Positions 1 through 10,160 of a stretch of DNA of 64,000 nucleotides are shown one piece after another. Made by a program: the position numbers and the translations under genes. Source of the DNA: Spisula solida (taxonomy: Eukaryota > Mollusca > Bivalvia > Venerida > Mactridae); assembly GCA_947247005.1 (NCBI GenBank), contig OX365949.1, positions 5,404,001 through 5,468,000 on the forward strand, given 5' to 3'. The stretch's first letter is position 1; each line of letters starts with the position of its first letter. The notes under the pieces were generated by a model. It saw nothing but the letters and a program-made list of their open reading frames with translations, had not been told where the DNA came from and ran no database searches.

Positions 1-13
1 TTGTAATTCTAAT

Positions 14-837
14 ATGTTAAGGGGGTGTGGCAACCCATCTCAGTCGGGTAACTCTGGAAATTGTTGTTGTTCTAGGGACCAAACAAGTATGCTACTAAAT
101 GCAGTTTCTAATTGTCCCATGCTTGATAATGTTCGCTTAGCAGACGACGATTTAGCGGCGCACGTGCCGACGTCTCTCAAACTAAAAATTTGCAAGGGTG
201 AATATATCAACTTAGCCTTATTATTGAAGGGCGCGGTTGAATTAACGGAATTTTGCAAAGGTACCGTTTTCAAATTAAATAGCTCCGGGAATATCGAAAC
301 TGCCCAAAAAGAATGTAAAGAGCAAATAAATAATATAGATAATGGACAAACGCTTTCATAATTTATGCTTCAATTTATCTCTCTAACCACTCGGATAGAG
401 TGTATGAAATGTTGCATTATATGTTCAACATCAGAGATTGTGCGTCACGACAGGCAAATTTGTCATGGCGTACCTATGACGAACAGTTCCGTCTAAGACA
501 GGCAATTTCTCCTGCCTCATGGTCCAAAATCAATAATGATTTATGGTGGCGTTGCATCCAACTTAGTCCGGCACAAGGAACAAATATGTTCAATGACAGA
601 AATCAGTCAATTGGTCCTAGATTGTCGTGCAATGAATTTAATACAGGTAACTGCACGTGGCCGAATTGTAGATTCCCACATGTTTGTTCATCGTGTTCGG
701 GAAATCACGCTGCGATTTCCTGTGCCGCTAATAGCCTCAGAGCGAGAACGACTAGGACAGGGGGTAGAACGGCCTTTCGGGGCAGGGGTCCCCGTGCAAA
801 TTATAGAGGTAGAGGCAATTTCAGGGACCAAAAGTAA
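14..837 (+). pseudogene. gag-like protein of the YR retrotransposon, frameshifted
   Basis: Two open segments in different frames (14-361 and 343-837) read as one gag-like protein. The first carries the 'HVPTSLKLKICKGEYINLA' region typical of DIRS/Ngaro gag. The second begins near a TGG at 343-345 with a W-x2-AF-x2-Y pattern and ends with a zinc-knuckle-like cluster (GNCTWPNC, HVCSSC, GNHAAISC) and an Arg/Gly-rich tail. The frame changes between about 301 and 343, so one small indel has broken the gene, unless it is a sequencing error. The protein would bind element RNA and assemble particles. The reading may begin upstream of the window. It overlaps the RT frame at its 3' end. Confidence 0.75.
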
Positions 838-2509
838 GGGGGGCAAACAATCTCTTCAGGGTGATCTTCTTGGTAATAATTTGTTATGTTTAGCAAAATC
901 CCCAGTAAACATTTCGGCCTTGAAATATTATTTACAATTCTATGATAAGCCAGAGGCGACTTTTCTACTTAATGGTTTTACTTCCGGATTCCCAGTACAA
1001 TACACCGGACCACGTGGTCCAAGAGACGCAAAAAACTTACGATCTACGTTATTAAACCCGGAGTTAATCCAAAAACAAATAAATAAAGAAATTGATGCTG
1101 GTAGGGTTGCGGGGCCTTTTAATGTACGCCCACTCCCAAATTTGATAGTTTCTCCTATAGGTCTGGTGCCGAAAAAGACTCCTGGCGAATATAGAATGAT
1201 CCACCACTTATCGTACCCTTCAGGGGAATCAGTTAACGATTTCATAGATCCGGCCGTGTGCTCCGTTCAATATACAAATTTCGATGAGGCGGTTAAGCTG
1301 GTTCAAAATCTAGGTCAAAACTGTAAATTATTTAAGTCAGACATAAAAAGCGCGTACTGCTTAATACCAATCAAACCTTCAGACTTCGAGCTATTGGGTT
1401 TTTTCTTTAACAAACATTTTTATTTTGACAAAGCGTTACCTTTTGGAGCATCCATTAGCTGTATAACATTTGAAAGGTTTGCCAGATTTTTAGAGTTTTG
1501 CATTAAATCAAATTTGAACTCTACACATTTAATACACTATTTAGATGACTTTTTAGGAGGGGAGATAACAACAGAATTATGTTGTCAGTCAATGTCAGTT
1601 TTTCAAAAGACAATGTCTGAGTTGAGTGTTCCACTAGCGGAAGATAAGACCGAGGGTCCATCCGAAGTACTGGCGTTTTTAGGCTTAGAACTTGATTCAA
1701 ACAAGATGGTGGTAAGAATCCCGATTGAAAAATTACAAGAAGTAACTCAGAAAATACATCAAGCTTTATCCCGTCCTAAATCTACACTTAAACAGATTCA
1801 ATCGTTGATTGGCTCTTTGAATTTTTGTTGTCGCGCTATTGTTGCTGGTCGCCCATTCTTACGTCGGTTGATAAATTCGATTCGTGGTCTGAGCAAGCCT
1901 CATCATGTTAGGGTAAAGAAGGAAATTCGTTTAGATCTGGAGATGTGGCTATTATTTTTACAAAACTATAATGGTATTTCAGTTTTTCATGACAGATTTT
2001 GGGTTACAAATGAAGATATGCAATTGTTTTCTGACAGCGCGGGTGGAGATAACTGAGGTTTTGGCATCTATTTTAATGGTCGTTGGTGTCAAGCCAAATG
2101 GCCAGAGTCTTGGCGAACTCGGAATATTACGTCAGACATAACGGTTTTAGAACTATTCCCGATTGTAGTAGCACTATTTATTTGGGGATCTGAATTCGTT
2201 AACAAAAAGGTAAAATTCAATTGTGACAATATAGCGGTGGTAAACATTTTGAATAAACTATCGTCAAAATCGGAGTTTGTCATGCGCCTCATCAGGCTTT
2301 TAACATTACACTGTCTAAAATTAAACACGATTGTAAAAGCGAATCATGTGCCAGGCCGTTATAACGATATTTGTGACGCATTATCTCGTTTTCAGTTGGT
2401 CAGATTCAAACAACTGGCTCCAGAGGCAGATCCGCAGTCGCATCAAGTCCCAGAATTCCTATGGAACGTATTCGATATAGAGCTCGATCATTGTTATACT
2501 CTGGGGTAG
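536..2509 (+). pseudogene. reverse transcriptase-RNase H of the YR retrotransposon, one in-frame stop
   Basis: The polymerase copies element RNA into DNA and the RNase H domain degrades the template. Seen: the fingers motif around 'LVPKKTPGEYRMIHHLSYP', the first catalytic Asp in 'LFKSDIKSAY', 'LPFGAS', and the active site YLDD at 1538-1549. RNase H follows with its carboxylates in SDSAGG (Asp codon 2033-2035), LELF (Glu at 2150-2152), NCDN (Asp at 2225-2227) and the late CDALSR Asp. A TGA at 2054-2056 interrupts RNase H, but the frame stays open on both sides to 2509. The open frame starts at 536 inside gag, so the true product probably begins near 840. The end overlaps the recombinase by about 49 bases in another frame. 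No methylase domain follows. Confidence 0.88.
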
Positions 2510-3372
2510 CTCAAAATTCCCATTCAACGTATAGGACTGCTGTGAATGTATTTGAGAACTTCCGTTCCAGCTATAAATTGCCGTTACAGTGGCCAATACC
2601 GAGTCAACACATTGTCATGTTCATTGCCTTTAACTTTGAAAAAGGGCCGTCACCAAAGTCCATTTCAACGTATGTAGCTGGCATAAACTACGTGCATAAG
2701 CTTCATGGTTTCTATGATATAGGACAAGTTTTTATGATAAGTAAATTGTTAGAAGGTTGTCGAAGAAACCGTTTAACAAAAGACACTCGGGCTCCTATTA
2801 CAAAAGACATATTGTCGGTGATATGCAGTTCATTACATCGTTTTTGTCACAATGATTACGAGGCCAAATTGTTTGGTTCTTTGTTTTCACTTGCATATTT
2901 TGGACTATTTAGAGTTAGCGAATTAGTAGCTCCATCAAAAGCTCAAGTTCATAGAGCATTGGGCGCTTCGGATATATCAATCATAGATAATAAATATGTA
3001 GTTATCAGGTTGTACCATTTTAAGACCAACCAAACCGGAAAACAAATTACACTTAAGATACCTAGAGAGGATGGCGCTATGTGCCCAGTTAAGTCACTCA
3101 TTGTATTCTTATCTCTCAGACCCAAATTTAAAGGTCCACTTTTTATTCATTCGGACGGTACCCCGGTTACTAGAACTCAATTTTCCGGGGTTTTAGCAAA
3201 ATGTGTTCAGGGAACCAATTTGTTCAATGGCACTAATTATAAAACACATAGCTTTAGAATTGGAAGAGCTACCGACTTGGCGAGGCAGGGTCTTCCAACC
3301 TCGTCAATAATGAGTCTTGGCCGTTGGACTTCCGGTTGTGTTGAATTATACATCAGGGTACTGTTTTACTAA
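2461..3372 (+). CDS. tyrosine recombinase (integrase) of the YR retrotransposon
   Basis: This enzyme inserts the circular DNA copy of Ngaro/DIRS elements, taking the role an integrase has in LTR elements. The 303-codon frame has an N-terminal SAM-like helical part (about residues 10-105) and a catalytic domain. The expected catalytic residues are all visible: Arg151 in LFRVSEL, His263 and Arg266 in THSFRIG, Trp289 in LGRW (the usual His/Trp position) and the nucleophile Tyr297 in ELYIR. A candidate Lys lies near 'FKTNQTGKQ'. Only the last few codons come from a MITE inserted at about 3361. Without it the frame would run to a TAA at 3848-3850, only a few codons further. The fold may therefore be intact although the element is dead. 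Confidence 0.88.
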   Translation: MERIRYRARSLLYSGVAQNSHSTYRTAVNVFENFRSSYKLPLQWPIPSQHIVMFIAFNFEKGPSPKSISTYVAGINYVHKLHGFYDIGQVFMISKLLEGCRRNRLTKDTRAPITKDILSVICSSLHRFCHNDYEAKLFGSLFSLAYFGLFRVSELVAPSKAQVHRALGASDISIIDNKYVVIRLYHFKTNQTGKQITLKIPREDGAMCPVKSLIVFLSLRPKFKGPLFIHSDGTPVTRTQFSGVLAKCVQGTNLFNGTNYKTHSFRIGRATDLARQGLPTSSIMSLGRWTSGCVELYIRVLFY

Positions 3373-3833
3373 CAATGCGTAAATGTCGCGTAAGTTTACG
3401 GATATATTTGTCACTTACGCAAATCCTTAAGTGTGTTTTACTAATCGATCGCAAGTTGTTGCATATATTTACGTAAAAATATTGAATATTGAACGTAGAC
3501 CGGGCCACAATATTACCAATATAACGGGAACCAGAGTGAATAAATATACAGAAAAGCTCGATAAGTTTTGATGATTAAACATGTTTATATTACTAATCAC
3601 CGTCTATAACAACAAGTGACGGTCAGAAATCAACAGTGCGTGGCAAAAACTCCTCACTACGTTCATATTTGCTATTTACGGTCACTCGGACCTTGCGTAG
3701 AATTACGCCAATACTTACGACAAAACATGAGAAAAAATATCTTAGTAAAACGCATTTGCGCAAATATTATCGACGTACGCAATATTTACGGAAAACTTAG
3801 AGTTACGCTAGCGTAAATGCTTTGATAAAACAG
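3361..3833. mobile_element. MITE inserted in the recombinase gene, rich in TTACG/CGTAA
   Basis: About 473 bp bounded by CTGTTTTA at the left and TAAAACAG at the right, flanked by TA on both sides (3359-3360 and 3834-3835). The equally good alternative is a GTAC duplication with TG...CA ends. The pentamer TTACG or its complement CGTAA recurs about a dozen times, mostly toward the two ends. No long coding frame is present. The insertion falls just after the catalytic tyrosine codon of the recombinase. A TA duplication suggests a Tc1/mariner-type source, but the family is not identified. Confidence 0.7.
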
Positions 3834-3971
3834 TACCCAGAACATATTAATTTTTAGAGAACGCAGGGTATATACGCATTCAATTAACTTGAATCCCGGC
3901 ATGGCAGTTTAGTATGACAAGTATTGTAAATTTATAACAATTGTCCCCTTTTTTTCCCCGCGTCGGGCGGG

Positions 3972-4169
3972 TATGACGCGATAGAAAAGAAACGCCAACG
4001 AGTTAATAGAGTCGGCCATCATTTAGTTAAAACGTTTGGAAAATATGATATATCCATACCGGATATTGATGCCAAGACTGGGTTTTTCCGACCGGATGGC
4101 ATTCACCTTAATGATGTAGGCCTTGAATTCTATCTAGATTATTTAAGGGATACGATCTTAAGGAACTGA
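3972..4169 (+). pseudogene. C-terminal remnant of an SGNH/GDSL-hydrolase-like ORF
   Basis: A 66-codon frame ending in TGA at 4167-4169 reads as the C-terminal part of an SGNH/GDSL hydrolase-like protein. It contains 'KRQRVNRVGH' and then 'FRPDGIHLNDVGLEFYL', where D-x-x-H (DGIH) is the last catalytic block of the SGNH fold. Such ORFs are known downstream of the recombinase in some Ngaro-type retrotransposons. The first blocks (GDS and GxND) are missing: just upstream the sequence changes to a T/C-rich stretch at about 3945-3965, so the 5' part has been deleted. The role in the element is unknown. Confidence 0.7.
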
Positions 4170-4500
4170 GTTGCGGTTTGTTTTTTAGAATTTTTGGGGT
4201 ATAAATTTTATAATTTATTGTGGCGGAAAAATTCGATCGACCGAAAGGAGAACGGATGTTACCTAGGTATTTCTTCTAATATTAAATGTTTTATGTAGTT
4301 TAAACGTGTTTACCCGTTCAGGGCTCCTCTTCTCGTTCCGGGCACCCGACTGGGAATGAGGTGCCTCTGATAGGGAATCTAAATTAGTTGAGACTTAACG
4401 ATGTACTACGGAAAGGTATCATACGGTTGATCAGTGAGTGTGTCTGTTGCGTAGTATTAGGTTTTGCCCTCCTCTAATGGTAATTCCTAGGTTGTTGATA

Positions 4501-4660
4501 TTGTGTACTCACGGTCACGGCTTGTGGCCCAGTAAGTGAGTTGTGTATTCACTGTCACGGCTTGTGGCATAGTAAGTTGGTTGTGTATTCACTGCCACGG
4601 CTTGTGGCACAGTAAGTTGTTTGTGTACTCACTGCCACGGCTTGTGGCTCAGTAAGTTGG
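4501..4660 (+). repeat. 40-bp tandem repeat, 4 copies, 3' region of the retrotransposon
   Basis: Four consecutive 40-bp units (starting at 4501, 4541, 4581 and 4621) share the core CACGGCTTGTGG followed by an AGTAAGT block. A degenerate fifth copy (CCACGGCTTGTG) follows at about 4670. Short internal repeats near the 3' end fit a YR retrotransposon. The 4170-4500 stretch between the hydrolase remnant and this array shows no coding frame. Confidence 0.85.
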
Positions 4661-4680
4661 CATGATACGACCACGGCTTG

Positions 4681-5087
4681 TGTGTCTCACGGTGTTTTTG
4701 CATCCGGGCTGTACTTTTGATCGGCACGGGTTACGGTCCCTTCCATTTTCCGGGAACCCGATGGTGGAGGGGATCGCGATCTGACTGTCGGTTGATTTAC
4801 AGCTTGTTGGTGTCTTGTGGCTCGCACTGTGGAAACCGTAGTACATCTCAAGAGTAGTAAAATAATCAGTGGAAGTATAATCAAATTAAGTATAACGAAC
4901 CCGTTTTCCTTTCGGTCGACAGGATTTACAGACATACACGGGTACCCGGTATTGTCTTGAGCGGCCTAGCTTACCCACATTTATATAATACGTTGAGTTA
5001 TTGATACCATATTACAGTATGTACTAAATCGTATATTACTTGAAAGAGTGTTGTCTTTATATCGAGTATTAAAATAAACTAAACTTC
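4681..5087. other. Non-coding stretch, probable 3' flank of the retrotransposon
   Basis: No gene recognised. A short minus-strand frame (4935-4687) with one hydrophobic run exists but has no supporting homology that I can name. CGGGTACCCGG at about 4940-4950 is palindromic. The base composition becomes AT-rich after about 4980, which may mark the element's end. Confidence 0.4.
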
Positions 5088-5420
5088 AGGGGTAGTCACT
5101 CTTACGGACTTAAAGTTAGTCAAACAGAGTTTTCTCACTCATATCAAGGGAAGTAAGTCTTGCAATACAAAGTTCCCTCCCCGGAAAATTTTCATGGGAA
5201 GTCACTCTTACCAACTTAAATTAAGTCAAACAGAGTTACCTTCCCTCGTACCAAGGGAAGAAACTCTTGCAATACATAGTTCCCTCCCCTGATTCTCACG
5301 GGATGTCTCTCTTAAACATATTCAAACAGAGTTTTCTCCTCTGATGCCAAGGGAAGCAACGCTTGTGCTACAGAGTTAGATCACTGATTTTCAGAGGAAG
5401 TCACTTTTACCGACGTCAAT
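5088..5420 (+). repeat. Degenerate tandem repeat of about 105 bp, 3+ copies
   Basis: The anchors 'GTCACTCTTAC' plus 'CAAACAGAGTT' recur near 5092, 5199 and 5303, with a fourth partial start (GTCACTTTTACCGACGTC) near 5397. Each unit also contains CAAGGGAAG and CTTGCAATACA(A/T)AGTTCCCTCCC. The units are visibly diverged. Confidence 0.75.
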
Positions 5421-5530
5421 ATGCAATAATTTCTTTTTATTGTCTACAATTTGTTCAAACTTCGCGGAAACATTAATCAGTAGCTAATGTACAATTACCA
5501 GGAAAATATGTTTTTCATAATTATACGCAT

Positions 5531-5719
5531 TTTATTAAAATTGACTTAGATTAAAAATTTTAACCGTGTAATTATGTTTTGTATTGACATGTATTACATT
5601 TTGAAAATGATGGGGAATATTCATTATTGAACATTGTCTATTGTTTATGAAGTAGATGGGGTAACATGATATGTTCAGATATTGGGTCTTTTTTTAAGGA
5701 AATTATTGCTGCTTTACCA
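5531..5719 (+). repeat. Left copy of 190-bp direct repeat flanking a LINE
   Basis: This 189-bp segment, starting TTTATTAAAATTGACTTAG and ending TTGCTGCTTTACCA, recurs at 6774-6960 with only a few substitutions and a 2-base length difference. The LINE fragment lies exactly between the two copies, so the repeat behaves like a very long target-site duplication. Confidence 0.85.
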
Positions 5720-6773
5720 GTTTACAGTTTACAGTTTAATTGGTATAATCGGCATTTGAAATGCCTTTGACCATTTACATAATAAAAAAAGATGGTCAAG
5801 ACAAAATATATACATACATTTACATCACATACAGTGTAAGCATATACACAGCATATCAAAAAAGCAACTACATGTATATATGAGCATAATTTATATCGAT
5901 GTTCTAGTCCGTTTATTTGTGCTGACGTGAGGAAATATTCTACAGACAAGTAAATATATAATTAGAAGGTATGTTGGTACAAAACTGGAAGTTATGTGTA
6001 CAACAAATTTAGAATCAAGATTATATAATTATTAAAATGGATGGCATGTAGATACATATACAACAAATTTAGGATCAAGAATATATATTAAAATGGATGG
6101 CATGTAGATACATATACAACAAATTTAGAACCAAGAATATATATTAAATTGGATGGCATGTAAGTACATACACAATGGGACAAAAATTCGAGACAATACG
6201 TATATACAGATGCTGGTAGACAGGCGAATATGTCCAACAGGAAGATATATTTTCATCAAAAAAAATAACAACATGCAAATAAATAAAAGAAAAACACTTG
6301 TATATATACACAATAACTTACATAAGGCAGTCGGCAAGTTAATATTTACAATAGGGCGAGTCTATTTTCTCTTAACTTCGAGGCATAATATACTAATTTT
6401 GCGTTATTTATGATAATTTTATTATTTGTGCTGGACATAATGCTATAAAATTTGTTCAATGTTGGCCATGCAGGACGCGGAATGAATTTCGAACGTAGTT
6501 CATTATATGTTTGACAGCACATAAAGAAATGGTATTCCGATTCTATAGAATTGTGGGAGCATAGTTTACATATTCGATTTTCCTTTGCTATTCCGGCCTG
6601 GCTTCCATTTTCAATTTCTAATTTGTGGGACGCTAATCTAAATTTTGAAAACTCTTTTCTAATATTGTCCTTTGTAATTAGGTCTAACTATTTTTCAAAT
6701 TTATACTCCGTTTTGAAATTCTTATAGTAAGACATTTTTGACTGGGAATTGAGGGTATCACTCCATGTCTGTG
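5718..6773 (-). mobile_element. 5'-truncated LINE, minus strand
   Basis: Read on the minus strand, the fragment starts inside the C-terminal part of a non-LTR retrotransposon protein (6773-6346), continues through an AT-rich 3' UTR with three copies of a 55-60-bp tandem unit (about 6000-6172, core GGATGGCATGTA), and ends with three copies of a 7-bp tail unit (CAGTTTA on the + strand, 5718-5738). 5' truncation and a short tandem tail are normal for target-primed LINE insertion. Confidence 0.8.
6346..6773 (-). pseudogene. LINE reverse-transcriptase C-terminus with zinc knuckle
   Basis: The minus-strand frame contains 'KEFSKFRLASHKLEIE', then the knuckle C-x2-C-x11-H-x4-C in 'ICKLCSHNSIESEYHFFMCC', then 'YNELRSKFIPRPAWP' and 'KFYSIMSS', ending at a stop at 6346-6348. 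This is the tail of the RT protein of jockey/CR1-type LINEs common in molluscs (the clade is not certain). One in-frame TAG lies upstream in the fragment, near 6685, so this is a dead copy. The endonuclease and RT core are absent. Confidence 0.78.
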
Positions 6774-6960
6774 TTTATTAAAATTGACTTAGATTAAAAA
6801 TTTTAACCGTGTAATTGTGTTTTGTATTGACATATATTACATTTTGAAAATGATGGGGAATATTCATTATTGAACATTGTCTATTGTTTATGAAGTAGAT
6901 GGGGTAATATGATATGTTCAGATATTGTGTTTTTTTAAGGAAATTATTGCTGCTTTACCA
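6774..6960 (+). repeat. Right copy of 190-bp direct repeat flanking a LINE
   Basis: Near-identical to 5531-5719. Its left end abuts the truncated 5' end of the LINE. Its right end (TTTACCA) is the point at which the left copy runs into the LINE tail. Confidence 0.85.
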
Positions 6961-7506
6961 ATTTCATATTTTAAGACATATTCTTAATCAATTCAAGTCC
7001 ACTTTTATTTTGTTTGACTATCAATTGATAAAATGTTTGTTGTGGAACTCCGCATGTAGATTCTAATATTAAGATAAAAAATTAAAAAAAATTCGATCTT
7101 TGTTTTCATTGAATTTGTGATACAAGTGACTCAATAACACAAAGTTTCTGCTTGTGGACTCATTTATTCAACCTTATATTAAATCAATACACAACATATT
7201 GCTGGCTTAGAATTCGTCGTAAGTCGTAAGTACAAAATCAATGTTTTGAGAAAACAAGAAAAAACTGTCTGAAAACTACTCTTTACTTATGGAAAAACGA
7301 GCCTTTTCAACTTCAGTTTGGTCAACAACTCAACATGACAACTTTCGATTTTCATAAAAAAGGCTTATAAGAAGCGCCTTGAGATGCAGATTTCAAATAT
7401 GCACCATTCTTCTAATTCCAAGCCAGTGATATGCCAATACCTTTGCCAATATTTCAATTTAGCTTATAGGACAATAATCGAAATTTCAAAGTCGTCCCGT
7501 TTTCGT
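6961..7506. other. AT-rich spacer, nothing recognised
   Basis: No coding frame, RNA gene or repeat structure that I can support. It separates the LINE from the DNA transposon that starts at 7517. Confidence 0.5.
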
Positions 7507-7516
7507 CATTTTTTAC

Positions 7517-10097
7517 GGTATCCAGTCAAAACGCCCCCATGTGAAAACGCCCCCACGTCAAAACGAACCAAAATGGTTGAAACGCCCCCATCATGTAGTC
7601 AAAATGCCCCCATAAGGTTAAAACGCCCCCAAAGTAAAAATGACATAACAAATTATTTTGAAATATAATAATATATTCTTCAAAAATTATTATTACTTAT
7701 GTTTTTTAGTTTGTTTCCTTACCCTTTTATTATTTATTATGTTTTTTTTTCGATTGAAAGTGATCAGACATTCGGGGGGCGTTCTGACCTTAACATTATA
7801 ACATAAGTATTTTCCTCAAATAACATGAAATATAATCATATATTCTTCAAATTTTAATGTTACTTACGTTACCCTTTTATTATTATTTTATACATTGGAA
7901 GTGAACAGACATTCATGATTCAACAAACATTCATGATTCAAAGACCAGCTGACATATTAAAATCGTTATTATTGTTGATTGGATTCATGTGGATATTGTA
8001 TGAATATATTGAATTTCGTTAATATTGCTCATGACTCTATTACTGTTGTTGTTGATATATTAAAGGAAAAAAATATAAATACAAACAATAAAGATAAATA
8101 TTAATAAATTGTGTTTGCTACTTTTCTTTTATTCTTGTGTGTTATATTTTCTTTAACAGTTCTTTTCAATGCATGTTTGTCAATTACATTAATTGACTTT
8201 AATTGGTCAATTTGATGCGTTACCAACAAACACATAATACAATACCAATCAGATACCCATATTAACAATTATAAAATAAGTGTGTAAAATAAACAGTTGG
8301 ACACGTGCTTAAGAATTTTAATTGCATTTATGGGCACCCAATTATGGTAGAGATAATTACTGGGTTCATGTAACATAATAGGAATCGTTATTATAGTTCT
8401 TTACTCGCATGTGATAAGGACGTCAGACCAAGACAGCATGGGATTTCGTGCGAGAAATGTGACAGATGGCAACACCGAACTTGCAATACAGGTATACCTA
8501 TTTTATGGTCCGGAGAATTTGACAAGATTCTTGACCTTTCATTAGCATAATTGAATAACTGATATATTGTCTACCTATAGCTCGAGACAAATATAAATGT
8601 CCAATGTTGCACGATTTACTCGCGGAATTTTATGTAGTCAACGCAAAGACATTATTTATGTAAAAATTGATAGTTCCGTGACAAATAGTTCCGTGACATA
8701 TGTATATAAATATGAACATAACATCAATAAATGTTCGAGACAGATAAATCATGTTGCTGAAACTAAATTAGACGACCAGCATTTTAAGATGCTTAGAAAG
8801 TCTGATGATCACTTTACTAATTACCGTTATCATTTATAAATTATAATGCGTGTAGTAAGTAATACATAACATAACATAACATAATCTTTATTTGGTATAA
8901 AATACATACATATTTATAACCAATAAACCAATACAACATCATGTCGTGCATATTGTGATAATTGTATAAATAGTCAATAGTACAAGGTTTAATTTAAACG
9001 TTAACATGGAGAATTTAATAGTAGATTATTCATTTGAATCCCGTTCTTTAAAAGCATAATACAAAAATCGTGCTATTTTTTGATAGTAATAAATTTTCAA
9101 ATTTTTGAGTTGTTGGCCAGTGACAATAATAAGGGCTAAATATTTTTCTTCGAAGGTTAGTATATTTTGGACAGAATAATAGGAAATGCATTTCTGTTTC
9201 TAATGTGTTCTAAAGCCTAGTTCTTCTAATAATTTTTTATTTTATAAGCCCATTTTTTATTTGAATACGAGATGTTATTATTGGCATCGTCTTTTAGGAC
9301 ATTGTATGTACGTTTCACTAATGTATTATTGTCTAGATTTAATATTTTGATCCAATATTTAAAAGCGATTATCTTTCTACGTATTTTCACCGGATACACA
9401 TACTCTTTTATAAACAACATTTCAATTTATACTTGTTAACAACGACAATAACAATTAATTGTTATGATGAGTGTAACTATAATTATATATTTTGACACTG
9501 TATACACATGCTGACAGTGAGATAGATGCAATATACAATATACAAGATAAGATTAAGTTTATCTAGTATGTTGACAAACCAGTCAACGATTGAGTTGTCA
9601 TAGAAACTGTACTATGTCAAATTAATTTGAGAATAACTTAATAAATAAATAATAATGATACATTACTTTTTAAATATGGATAATTTTATAGTAGATTGTT
9701 CATATTATTCATTCGAATCTGTAAAAGCATAATACAGAAATCGATTCCCAAATGTTAATATTTGAGTATATTATGTTCTATACGTTCGTTGTTAATTGCA
9801 CAATTGACAATTCATGAGCAAAGCAATTTCCATACGGTTATTCTCAAAATCAACGGTACACATGGTTGTAAAACACCTTAAAGCAATCGAACGTTGTTTA
9901 AAATACACATAACACTGGAAATTATAAGTATATTATTTAATAAAAATATTCAATACTGATAATAATTAACTCAAAAAATATGGGGGCGTTATTTGGGGGC
10001 GTTCTAACCAATTACAAAAAATCTTGGGGGCGTTTCAACTATTTTGGCTCGTTTTGACGTGGGGGCGTTTTGACGTGGGGGCGTTATGACTGTAAAG
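7517..10097. mobile_element. 2.6-kb DNA transposon with GGGGGCG subterminal repeats and 10-bp TSD
   Basis: A perfect 10-bp direct repeat CATTTTTTAC flanks the unit (7507-7516 and 10098-10107). The ends are inverted: CCAGTCAAAACGCCCCCA on the left mirrors TGGGGGCGTTATGACTG on the right. Beyond that, five copies of A(C/T)GCCCCCA lie in 7531-7631 and five copies of TGGGGGCGTT lie in the last 120 bp, including a shared CCAAAAT block between them. A further GGGGGGCGTTCTGACC lies near 7776. Inside are AT-rich sequence, an old LINE tail (8866-9420) and no transposase frame, so the copy is non-autonomous. A 9-10-bp duplication is typical of Mutator-like elements; that assignment is an inference. Confidence 0.75.
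8866..9420 (-). pseudogene. Old LINE reverse-transcriptase tail inside the DNA transposon
   Basis: On the minus strand 9420-9226 reads 'PVKIRRKIIAFKYWIKIL' through 'KKWAYKIK', the linker region before the C-terminal knuckle of mollusc LINE RTs. After a frame change the text continues with 'ETEMHFLLFCPKYTNLRRK' (knuckle His and Cys visible) and 'YYCHWPTTQKF' down to about 9050. The 3' end has an AATAAA-like signal and a short ATGTT tandem tail at about 8866-8885. It is decayed by frameshifts. A second diverged piece matching the 8997-9070 text lies near 9670-9745. Confidence 0.7.
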
Positions 10098-10160
10098 CAT
10101 TTTTTACTTATGTCATAATAATTATCTATGTGTATATCTACTCACGAAGTAGATTAACTA

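Larger units (their letters stand above)
1..4680 (+). mobile_element. Ngaro/DIRS-type tyrosine-recombinase retrotransposon, decayed, left end outside window
   Basis: The order gag, RT-RNase H, tyrosine recombinase, then an SGNH-hydrolase-like remnant is seen directly. From what I know of these elements, this order without a DNA methylase fits Ngaro better than classical DIRS1; that subgroup call is an inference. The copy is dead: there is a frameshift in gag, an in-frame TGA in RNase H, a MITE inside the end of the recombinase gene and a 5'-truncated hydrolase. A 40-bp tandem repeat follows at 4501-4660. I could not define the terminal repeats. The left end lies before base 1, and the right end is placed only approximately after the tandem repeat. 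Confidence 0.85.
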
